Part shown: positions 18,175 through 26,513 of the stretch, in pieces
Layout of the letters: every line of letters starts with the position of its first letter
How positions within the stretch are numbered: position 1 is the first letter of the stretch
Assembly: GCA_015489365.1 (NCBI GenBank)
Contig: WFZW01000127.1
Coordinates: 1-33,385 of the forward strand
Length of the DNA stretch: 33,385 nucleotides
Reading direction: 5' to 3'
DNA from: Deltaproteobacteria bacterium
GTDB lineage: Bacteria > Desulfobacterota > Dissulfuribacteria > Dissulfuribacterales > QOAL01
Position numbers and translations under genes: made by a program
Notes under the pieces: generated by a model
Databases searched by the model: none
What the model saw: the letters and a program-made list of their open reading frames with translations, nothing else
Told to the model about the DNA's origin: nothing

Positions 18175-18256
18175 TAAACTTCCATGCGGTCCGTACCTTG
18201 GTGCCGCACCCCCAATACATGAAGATACAGCCCGTAGACTCTGTATTTTCACGGTA
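18175..18256 (-). repeat. Dispersed structured repeat, copy C
   Basis: Minus-oriented copy, almost identical to copy B: on the minus strand TTACCGTGAAAATAC, GGGCTGTATCTTCATG, GGTGCGGCACC, AAGGTACGGACC, CATGGAAGTTT. It lies 115 bases after the NapH-like gene and in the same orientation as copy B, so the two bracket the porin–binding protein–NapH cassette. Confidence 0.8.
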
Positions 18257-18461
18257 AATCGAAACATGAGACACAAGCTTATACTACCCACATGAAACGA
18301 CGAGAGGACATAAGAGCATGACTTATCTGCATCAATCAAGATATTGAACCGGAAATCGGTGGTTACCGATTGGCCTGGTGCAGGCTGTAAGTTCTGATTG
18401 CCTCTCCCGATTACCTGCCTTCTGACCCTATTTTGACCCTTGCCTCATAAGCTTCCCAACA

Positions 18462-18496
18462 GGGGCCAAATGGCCGGTAAGACCGGAAGAGGCCCC
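18462..18496 (+). promoter_or_regulatory. Structured leader element before hdrA
   Basis: Nested hairpin: outer GGGGCC/GGCCCC, inner CCGG–TAAGA–CCGG. It lies about 90 bases upstream of the hdrA start codon with no downstream T run, so it is not a simple terminator. It may be a regulatory leader or mRNA-stability element; no ligand class was recognised. Confidence 0.35.
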
Positions 18497-18584
18497 GGGG
18501 ATCTGAAGCTGTCTTCCCTTATGGACAGGTTCAAACCCTGCTGCATTATGTCCTTGAAGTCCTGTGTAACAAGGATAAGACATT

Positions 18585-21500
18585 ATGGATACCAATATCT
18601 TCAAGTCTACAAAGGGCCTGGTTGGCTCAGTGCTGGTGGTTGGCGGGGGTGTTGCAGGCGTTCAGACCTCCCTTGACCTCACAGGGCTCGGATACAAGGT
18701 CTATCTTGTGGAAAAGAGCGCTGCCATAGGCGGTGCCATGGCGAGGTTGGACAAGACCTTCCCCACCAATGACTGTTCCCTGTGTATCCTTGCCCCCAAA
18801 CTGGTGGAGGCAGGAAGGGACCCCAACATCGAGATCCTTACCAACGCGGAACTGGTCTCCCTGGAAGGAGAGGCGGGGGCCTTCAAGGCGGATATCAGGT
18901 GCAGACCCCGTTTCATAGACGAGGAGGCGTGCACGGGTTGCGGCCAGTGCAGCCTGTATTGCCCAAGGGTGATTGCCGACGACTACAACGCGCGACTGGA
19001 TATCAGCCGGGCAGCCCACATCGATTATCCCCAGGCCGTGCCCACTAGCTATTACATAGACGCCAAGGCATGCCTACGTGTCAATTACGATACCTGCGGC
19101 CTGTGCGCCTCTCTCTGCCAGGCCAGGGCAATCCGCTTTGACCAGGAGGAAGAAATCAGGCGTCTTGATGTCGGGGCCGTGATACTTGCGCCCGGTTTTG
19201 GCCGGATCAACGAGGAGGTCTTCAGGAGGTATGGATGGGGCAGGTATGAAGACGTCCTGACTGCGTTTGAATTTGAGCGGCTCATGTGCGCGAGCGGCCC
19301 AACCAGCGGCTCAATCGTGAAGATCTCGGACAGGAGCCATCCGCGGCGCATTGCCTTTCTCCAGTGCATTGGCTCAAGGGATGTCACCTGCGGCAATAAC
19401 TACTGCTCATCGGTCTGCTGCATGTATGCCATCAAACAGGCCACCATGGCCAGAGAGCACCTCCCGGAGGCGGAAATCACCCTCTTTTACATGGATATCC
19501 GTACCCACGGCAAGGGCTTTGACGCCGCAAGGGAGCGCGCAATCAGGGAAAACGGGTTCCGGATCATCTACGCACGTCCACCCAGGGTGGAAGGGATCGA
19601 TGGGATGCTCTTTCTTACCTATGTCACCCCAGAGGGAAACCATGTCAGCGAGGCCTTCGACATGGTTATCCTCTCCCAGGGACTTGAGGCCCCTGAAGGC
19701 GCTGAAGGACTAGCAAGGGCGGCCGGGATCGACCTGAATCCCTACGATTTTGCCGCCACCGGCATCTACGCCCCCCTTTCCACCTCCAGGGCCGGCATCT
19801 ATGTGATCGGGGCCTTCCAGGGGCCGAAGGACATCCCGGACAGCGTGACCCAGGCAGGGGGGGGCCGCGGCCCTCTGCTCCGGTCTCCTCCGGGGTGCCC
19901 GCGGCAGCCGGATAGTCACGGCTGAATATCCGCAAGAGAGGGATATAGCCGGAGAAGAGGCGCGGATCGGCGTCTTTGTCTGCCACTGTGGCACAAACAT
20001 CGGCGGGGTCGTGGATGTGCCATCGGTGCGGCAGTACGCGGCCAGGCTTCCAGGGGTGGTATACGCGGCGGACAATCTCTACACCTGTTCCCAGGACACC
20101 CAGAGACATATCGCGGAGATGATAGACAGGCACAGACTGAACAGGGTGGTCGTGGCGGCCTGCACCCCCAGGACCCACGAACCCCTTTTCCAGGCCACGC
20201 TCCGGGCAGCCGGACTCAACCGTTCACTCTTTGAGATGGCCAATATCCGGGACCAGTGCTCCTGGGTCCACATGAACGAACCGGAAGCGGCCACGGAAAA
20301 GGCCAAGGATCTCGTGCGCATGGCAGTGACAAAGGCCGCCTACCTGGTCCCTCTGGCCGAGCAGTCGCTGCCGGTTACCGGATCGGCCCTTGTGATAGGC
20401 GGCGGGGTGGCGGGCATTACCGCGGCCCTGACAGTAGCGGACCAGGGTTATGAGTGCGTGCTGGTGGAACGGGGAAAGGATCTGGGGGGACAGGCGCTGA
20501 AGCTCACTGCCGACCGGAACGGGCAGGATCCCAGGGAAAAGGTTGCGGCCCTTATCAGGCAGGTGGAAGGGCATCCCCGCATCAGGGTCCTTAAGCGCGC
20601 TGAAGTTTCGTTGATCTCAGGCTACGTGGGCAACTTCACCTCTACTGTCGCCACTGATTCAGGAAACCAGTCAGTCAAGCACGGCGTAACGGTGCTGGCC
20701 ACCGGTGGGCATCCATATTGCCCTGGCGGGCGGTACCTGTACGGCAAGTCCCCCAGGGTAATGACCCAGTTGGAGCTTGAGGCAAGACTTGCCTCTGATG
20801 ACCCCCTTCCACCGGATGCCGGGCAGGTCGTGATGATCCAGTGCGTTGGCTCCAGGGGAGAGGATCTCGCCTATTGCAGCAGGGTCTGCTGCGGACAGGC
20901 GCTCAAAAACGCCATCAGGCTCAAAAGGGCCAGGCCGGACCTCGGAGTGGTCATCCTTTACCGGGACATGCGGGCCTATGGCTTTCTGGAAGACGACTAC
21001 CAGGAGGCCAGGCGCATGGGCGTCATATTCCTGCGCTACAGCCCCGAGAGACCTCCCCGGGTCCTGGAGGAAGAGGACAGGGGCGGCACGCTCACGGTAA
21101 GGGCCTGGGACCCTCTCATCGGAGAAGATGTTGAGTTCAGGACAGACATGCTGGTGCTCTCAGTGGGCGTGGTGCCGGAGGACCAAAGGGACCTTGCCGG
21201 CATGCTGAAGGTGCCGGTTACGGAAGACGGATTCCTTCTTGAGGCCCATGTAAAGCTCCGCCCGGTGGACCTGCCCGTGGACGGCGTATACGTCTGCGGG
21301 CTTGCCCATTCTCCCAGGTCTATTGACGAATCCATTGCCCAGGCACAGGCCGCGGCAGCCAGGGCCTGCCGGTCCCTGGCGCGGGGGAGCATCGTGCCAG
21401 AGCCCATTGTCTCCAGCGTGGACGAGGAAAAGTGCGTAGGATGCGGGGCCTGTGAACGGTTTTGCCCGTACAAGGCCATCCGGCTCCACAAGGAGGGGAA

Positions 21501-21663
21501 AAAATGCAAGGCAAGGACCATAACCGCCTCCTGCAAGGGGTGCGGGATCTGCGCATCCCGCTGTCCCACAATGGCCATAGACATGGGCCGCTTTACCTGT
21601 GAAGGGATCATGGCCCAGATTCACGCCTTTAGCGAAAGGGAGGAAACCAATGGCAACCAATAA
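18585..21663 (+). CDS. hdrA: HdrA-type FAD/Fe-S electron-bifurcating subunit, double-module form, interrupted by a +1 frameshift
   Basis: Two frames join to give about 1,025 residues. Frame one (18585 onward) has FAD motif VVGGGVAGVQ, ferredoxin cysteines CTGCGQCSLYCP and CGLCASLCQA, and the signature YCSSVCCMYA (Cys278, Cys279). At an 8-G tract (19857–19864) the frame shifts; removing one G restores reading into the canonical HdrA N-terminal domain (IGVFVCHCGTNIGG), a second FAD site (VIGGGVAG), YCSRVCCGQA and a C-terminal 2x[4Fe-4S] ferredoxin (CVGCGACERFCP, CKGCGICASRCP). HdrA splits or merges electron pairs at FAD between ferredoxin and other carriers. HdrB and HdrC are not linked; MvhD and a formate dehydrogenase follow. 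As sequenced, translation stops at 19925; the shift may be a sequencing error, a mutation or phase variation. Confidence 0.88.
19857..19864 (+). other. G8 homopolymer at the hdrA frameshift
   Basis: Eight consecutive G interrupt hdrA at the codons for Ala-Gly-Gly. Seven G would keep one frame from 18585 to 21663, with no stop in the rejoined segment (checked through 19865–20010). Confidence 0.9.
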
Positions 21664-22267
21664 GTATGAACCCAGGATCCTGGGATTTCTGTGCAACTGG
21701 TGCTGCTACACCGCGGCCGATTCCGCGGGAGTTGGCAGGTATCAATATCCCCCGAACCTGCGGGTCATCCGCATCATGTGCACCGGCAGGCTTGATCCCT
21801 CTTTTCCGCTGGAGGCGCTGGCTACCGGCGCGGACGGCGTCTTCGTGGGCGGTTGTCACCCTGGCGAATGCCACTATCAGGATGGAAACTACCACGCGCT
21901 GGTGAGCGCCGCCCTGGTCCATGAAGGCATGGAGATGCTGGGGGTGCGTAAGGAACGTTTTCTCATTGACTGGGCCTCAGCCGCGGAAGGCCCCCATTTT
22001 GTCAAGATAATCACAGACTTCACCCGGCAGGTCACAGAGCTTGGCCCCCTGGGTAAGGCAGAGGGCCGGGATGCCAAGCGACTGCGCAGGCGTCTTTCCA
22101 TGGCGGCCGCGGCGGCCAGGGGCAGGAAGGTGCGCACAGGGCTTATAAACGCTGCCAGGGAGATGATGAAGGGCCGGGATTTCAGCAGGGAGGGCATCGC
22201 CGGCCTTGTCCGGGATAAATGCGGCCGCTCCCTTGAGACCGCGTTGGGAGACAGGGCAGGACGATGA
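21650..22267 (+). CDS. mvhD: MvhD/FrhD-type [2Fe-2S] electron-transfer subunit
   Basis: 205 residues from ATG 21650, which has AGGGAGGAAA upstream and overlaps the hdrA stop by 14 bases; a GTG at 21599 is not needed. The N-terminal LGFLCNWCCYTAADSAG (Cys15, Cys18, Cys19), IMCTGRLDPSFPLEALATGADGVFVGGCHPGECHY and following segments are the MvhD signature. The protein passes electrons between a hydrogenase or formate dehydrogenase and HdrA. Cys19 (codon TGC, 21704–21706) sits where selenoprotein members of the family (VhuD type) carry selenocysteine. The C-terminal 70 residues are basic and less conserved. It ends with ATGA, the fdh fusion start overlapping by four bases. Confidence 0.93.
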   Translation: MATNKYEPRILGFLCNWCCYTAADSAGVGRYQYPPNLRVIRIMCTGRLDPSFPLEALATGADGVFVGGCHPGECHYQDGNYHALVSAALVHEGMEMLGVRKERFLIDWASAAEGPHFVKIITDFTRQVTELGPLGKAEGRDAKRLRRRLSMAAAAARGRKVRTGLINAAREMMKGRDFSREGIAGLVRDKCGRSLETALGDRAGR

Positions 22268-25200
22268 AAGACGCAGGCAGGAAGGTCACCATCTCCATTG
22301 ACGGAAAGCGGATAACCGCCGCGCGGGGGACCACGGTGATGGAAGCGGCGGACAGGGCCGGTATCCACATACCGCGCCTGTGCCATCTGCCCGGAAAGGG
22401 GGAACCTGCCAGGCCATGCCGCCTCTGCACAGTGGATGTGGACGGGAGAAAGGTCAGGGCGTGCGTCACCGAGGTCTGTGAAGGCATGGCCGTGGTTACG
22501 GACAGTCCAGGCATCTTTTCCTACAGGAAGAGTCGTCTTGAAGAACTTGCCTCCATACACTACGGCGACTGCAAGGCCCCGTGCAGCCTCGCCTGTCCCG
22601 GGGGAATAAACGTCCAGGGCTATGTCAATCTCATCGCAAAGCGGGAATTCGGGGCGGCGCTCAGGCTCATCAAGGAGAAAAATCCCCTCCCTGTATCAGT
22701 TGGAAGGGTCTGCCCTGGTTTTTGTGAGACCAGGTGCAGACGAATCCTCCTGGATGAGCCCCTGGCTATCAATCACCTGAAGAGGTTCGTGGCGGATTAT
22801 GCCAGGGAATTTGGTTTCAAAGACGAGGAGATCGGCGAGCCTACCGGCAAAAAGATAGCCGTAATCGGCGGGGGGCCGGCAGGCCTTTCCTGCGCATATT
22901 TCTTGAGGAAACAAGGGCATGGTGTCACCATCTTTGAGGCAGAGGACAGGCTGGGCGGACTTTTACGCTACGGCATACCAGGATATAGACTTCCGAACAA
23001 GGAGGTGGATGGAGAGGTACAGACTGTCCTGAACCTGGGGATCCAGGCAAGGCTGAACAGCCGCTGGGGTAAAGATTTCAGCCTCCAGGATCTAAGGGAC
23101 AAGGGCTTTGAGGCCATATTCATTGCAACCGGCCTTTCCGGTCAGAAACAATTAGAGATAGAGGGCGCCGGGTGCGCCATCTGTGCTCTTGCCTTTTTGA
23201 AGGAGGTCAACCAGGGTGGCAGGCCTTCTATCGGTGCCGAGGTCCTGGTCGTTGGCGGCGGTGATATTGCCGTTGACGCGGCCAGGAGCGCAAGGCGCCT
23301 TGGCGCAAAGCAGGTAACGGTGGTCTATCCAAGGTCCAGGGTTGAGCTTCCCGCCCATCAAAGGGATATCGAAGAGGCTGAAAGGGAAGGGGTCCAGTTT
23401 TTCCTCATGGCCACTCCAATGAAGATTATGGGAGAGGGTGGGAGGCTCAAGGTGGAGTTGGCGCGGACCGTATTGGATGAACCTGACCAAAGAGGCATCC
23501 GTCACCCTGTCCCCATGCCGGGTTCACGTCTCTACTGGACGGGGGACACAATCATTTCGGCCCTTGGCCAGGAGGGAGATCCCGGTTTTCAAGCCTACGG
23601 GGAACTTGAGGCCTCCATCCAGCTTACCCCCAAAAAGACCATAAAGGTCCATCCGGGCACCATGAAGACCAGCGTGGAAGGCATCTATGCCGGGGGGGGA
23701 CCTGGCCACCGGCCCAAGGACGGTAATCCAGGCAGTGGCCGGCGGCCGGCGCGCTGCGGAGGCCATCCATGCATATCTCATGCAGGAAAAGGTCGGGACT
23801 TTCGAGCCCCGTTTTAATTTTACCAGGGGAAAACGTTTTGAAGACGTGGATATGCACAACTTTGATGGCTGCAATATCCAGTTGAATGAGACCATGCCCT
23901 CAAGACCGCCTGAGCACAGGCTTGGGGACTTTGACGAGGCGGAGCTTGGTTTTTCAGAGGAGATGGCGGTCAGGGAGGCCCGCCGCTGCCTCCAGTGCGG
24001 CTGCCTTGGGCTTTCAAAGTGCACCCTTAGAGAACTTTGCATTGGTTACAAGGTCAAGGCAAAAAAGGCCGGGAAGAGGCTCAAATACAGGGTTGATAGC
24101 CGCCATCCATTTATAGTGGTGGATGCCAACAAGTGTGTTGGCTGCTCAAGGTGCGAGAGGAGTTGTGCATACGGGGCATTGGAATTGCGCATCAGGACAG
24201 ATCAAGGCACACAAATTATAACCAGTCTCTCTATAGGGTTTAATGAGAAATGTGTCTCCTGCGGGGCCTGCGTGGATGCCTGCCCCACCGGGGCGCTCAC
24301 CAAGAAGGGCCTCTATGTCCCGCTCCTTCCGGGAGCAGCAGAGGTGACCCAGAGCGTCTGTACCTATTGCGGGACCGGGTGCAACATAAATATCCACGCC
24401 AGGCACGACGTGATCCTTGAGGTAAAGGCAGACCCGCTCCAGCCCCCCAACCACGGCGACCTCTGCGTAAAGGGCAGGTTCGGTTTTGATTTTTACCGCC
24501 ACCCGGACCGGCTCACCCATCCCCTGGTGCGGATGAGCCGGGATGAGCCCTTCCGGAGGGCCTCCTGGGATGAGGCCATCTCCCTTGCTGCCGGCGGGTT
24601 TGCGAGGATCAGGGATGGCTACGGCCCGGAGGCCCTCGGGGTCGTCACCTCGTCACGGTGTGAGAACGAGGTCAACTACCTGGCCCAGAAGCTCTGCCGG
24701 GTGGTCTTTAGGAGCAACAACGTGGACAACTGCGCCAGGGTCTGCCACGCCCCGTCGGTCAGCGGGCTGAGGATCGCGCTTGGAAGCGGCGCGGCCACCA
24801 ATCCCCTGGAGGACATCGAGAGGGCGGAGGTGCTGTTTGTCTGCGGATCAAATACCAGCGAGGCCCATCCCGTGGTGGGCGTGAAGGTGCGGCGGGCCGT
24901 CAAGGAGGGGGCAAGGCTTATAGTCATTGATCCAAGGAAGACCGAAGTGGCTGCCATGGCCCATGTCTGGCTTCGGTTGAGACCGGGGACCAACGTGCTG
25001 CTTCTCAACTCCATACTCCAGGTGATCCTCGAGGAGGGACTTGAAAACAGGGAGTTTATCAAGGCAAGGACAGAGGGATTTGAAGGTCTTTGCCGCCACC
25101 TGGAGGCCTTTTCCCCAGAGGCCACCCAGGTCGCCACCGGGGTCGCGCCTGCGCTGGTAAGAGAGGCGGCACGCCTTTATGCGGGCACGGACAGGGGGCT

Positions 25201-26383
25201 GATCCTCTACGGCCTCGGGGTGACGGAACACAGAAACGGGACCAGGGGGGTCATGGCCCTTGCAAACCTGGCACTTGCCACGGGAAACGTGGGCAGGCCA
25301 GGCGCCGGCATCTGTCCCCTCAGGGGACAAAACAATGTCCAGGGCTCCTGCGACATGGGGGCCCTTCCCTCTGTATTTTCCGGATACCAGGACGTCAACG
25401 ATCCGGCGGTCCGGAAGAGGATGGAAGAGGCCTGGGGAGTGGAACTCCCTGCCTCTCCCGGCCTCACCGAGGAAGAGATGTATGGCCAGGCCAGAAGGGG
25501 CCGGTTCAAGGGCCTTTATTGCATAGGCGATGACCCCCTCCACACCCAGGCCGATCTGGCAGCGGTCCGCGAGGCATTTAAAAAGATGGACATGGTGGTC
25601 GTCCAGGACATATTCATGACCGAGACGGCCAGGATGGCCCATGTGGTCCTCCCCGCGGCATGTTTCTACGAAAAGGACGGGACTTTTACCAACGCCGAAC
25701 GGAGAATACGGCGTATCAGAAAGGCGGTTTCGCCCCCGGGCGAGGCCCTGCCGGACTGGGAGATCACCTGCCGCCTGGCCACTGCCATGGGCTACGCCAT
25801 GTCCTACCATGGACCGGCGGAGATCATGGAGGAGATCGCCGGGTGCACCCCGTCCATGGGAGGCGTCAACTACAGGCGGCTTGAGGGTCAGGGCCTCATA
25901 TGGCCCTGTCCGTATGAAGGCCATCCGGGCACGCCGCTGCTCCACCGGGATGCCTTTACCAGGGGAAGGGGCCGGTTCTCGGCGCTCAGCGATGTAAGGA
26001 CCCTGGAAACGCCTGACGAAGACTATCCCCTGGTGCTGATAACCGGGCGCAGACTGGCCCATTACAACAACGGCTCCATGACCAGGCGCTGTCAGGGCCT
26101 GTTGACGCTTGTCCCTGAAGAGACAGTGGAGATCCACCCACGGGATGCCTCACGCCTGGGCATTGAGCAGGGCCAGATGGCCCTTGTCCGTTCCCGCCGG
26201 GGGGAAGTGGAGGTCAGGGCCAGGGTGACGGAACGGAGCCGGCCCGGCACGGTCTTCATGGGCTTTCACTTTGACCGGCCCCTTACCAACCTGCTTACCA
26301 GTCCTGGCCTGGACGAGATCGCCCTCACGCCTGAATACAAGGCGTGCGCAGTGGCGGTCCTGCCCGCGAACAAGGGCGGATGA
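22264..26383 (+). CDS. fdhA: Formate dehydrogenase fused to ferredoxin and GltD/NfnB-like NAD(P)H flavoprotein, interrupted by a +1 frameshift
   Basis: After one frameshift correction this is about 1,372 residues. Order of domains: [2Fe-2S] ferredoxin (Cys in RLCHLPGKG and PCRLCTVDV, 1–80); GltD-type linker with paired cysteines (APCSLACPGG, CPGFCETRCRR); FAD site VIGGGPAGLSCAYFLRKQG and NAD(P) site VVGGGDIAVDAARSA; junction at the G8 tract 23692–23699; [4Fe-4S] pair CVGCSRCERSC and CVSCGACVDACP; then the molybdopterin catalytic unit with CTYCGTGC...LCVKGRFG and active-site CARVCHAPSV. The Mo/W ligand is Cys827 (TGC, 24743–24745), the Sec position of FdhF. It should couple formate/CO2 to NAD(P)H and, with HdrA–MvhD, to ferredoxin. 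As sequenced, the first frame stops at 23817. Confidence 0.88.
23692..23699 (+). other. G8 homopolymer at the fdh fusion frameshift
   Basis: Eight G in the codons for Ala-Gly-Gly of the GltD-type FAD motif (GIYAGG-DLATG). With seven G the flavoprotein runs straight into the formate dehydrogenase half. Same tract length and same direction of shift as in hdrA. Confidence 0.9.
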
Positions 26384-26400
26384 GGCCTGAAATCAACAGT

Positions 26401-26490
26401 GGGGGCGATGGTACTGGTGTGCCCCGCGGGCTGCAAACCCGTTGGCCCTGTCTAGTAAACAGGGAGGAGGTTCGATTCCCCTCGCCCCCT
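26401..26490 (+). tRNA. tRNA with tRNA-Sec body, GCA (Cys) anticodon and U73 (selC-like)
   Basis: 90 bases, no encoded CCA. Acceptor stem 8 bp (26401–26408 with 26482–26489), U discriminator at 26490. D-arm GGTAC/GTGCC (26410–26414 with 26419–26423) around a 4-base TGGT loop, the compact D-loop typical of tRNA-Sec. Anticodon arm 26426–26430/26438–26442, loop CTGCAAA with anticodon GCA at 26433–26435. Long variable arm CCCTGT/ACAGGG (26446–26451 with 26459–26464). T-loop TTCGATT (26471–26477), T-stem GG-A-GG with CCCC, four pairs plus a bulged A at 26468. So it is an 8/4 tRNA mimicking tRNA-Sec but with the CysRS identity elements GCA and U73. It lies 17 bases after fdhA and 23 bases before selB, and is probably co-transcribed and processed out. 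Confidence 0.93.
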
Positions 26491-26513
26491 TTAGTTTTTG
26501 ATGGCAAGCCGCG

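Larger units (their letters stand above)
18060..18584 (+). other. Intergenic/leader region upstream of the hdrA operon
   Basis: 525 bases without a credible gene. It contains repeat C (18175–18256, minus orientation). Further down are two hairpins in the probable hdrA leader: AATCGGT/ACCGATT around a GGTT loop (18354–18371), and a nested stem GGGGCC/GGCCCC (18462–18467 with 18491–18496) enclosing CCGG/CCGG around TAAGA (18474–18486). The hdrA start has AAGGAT about 8 bases upstream. I could not match the leader to a riboswitch class. Confidence 0.55.

Noticed and set aside
22265-22267. In-frame UGA readthrough from mvhD as a Sec/opal site
   Set aside because: The TGA overlaps the fdh fusion start (ATGA), and the frame beyond it is not the conserved one; it is a normal stop.
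24848-26137. Long minus-strand open frame (429 codons) opposite fdhA
   Set aside because: It is the antisense shadow of a GC-rich, well-conserved coding region; no ribosome binding site, no family pattern, Pro/Arg/His-rich composition.
26401-26490. Ordinary elongator tRNA-Cys
   Set aside because: An elongator tRNA-Cys has a 7-bp acceptor stem, a normal D-loop and a short variable loop; this one has 8 bp, a 4-base D-loop and a 6-bp variable arm.
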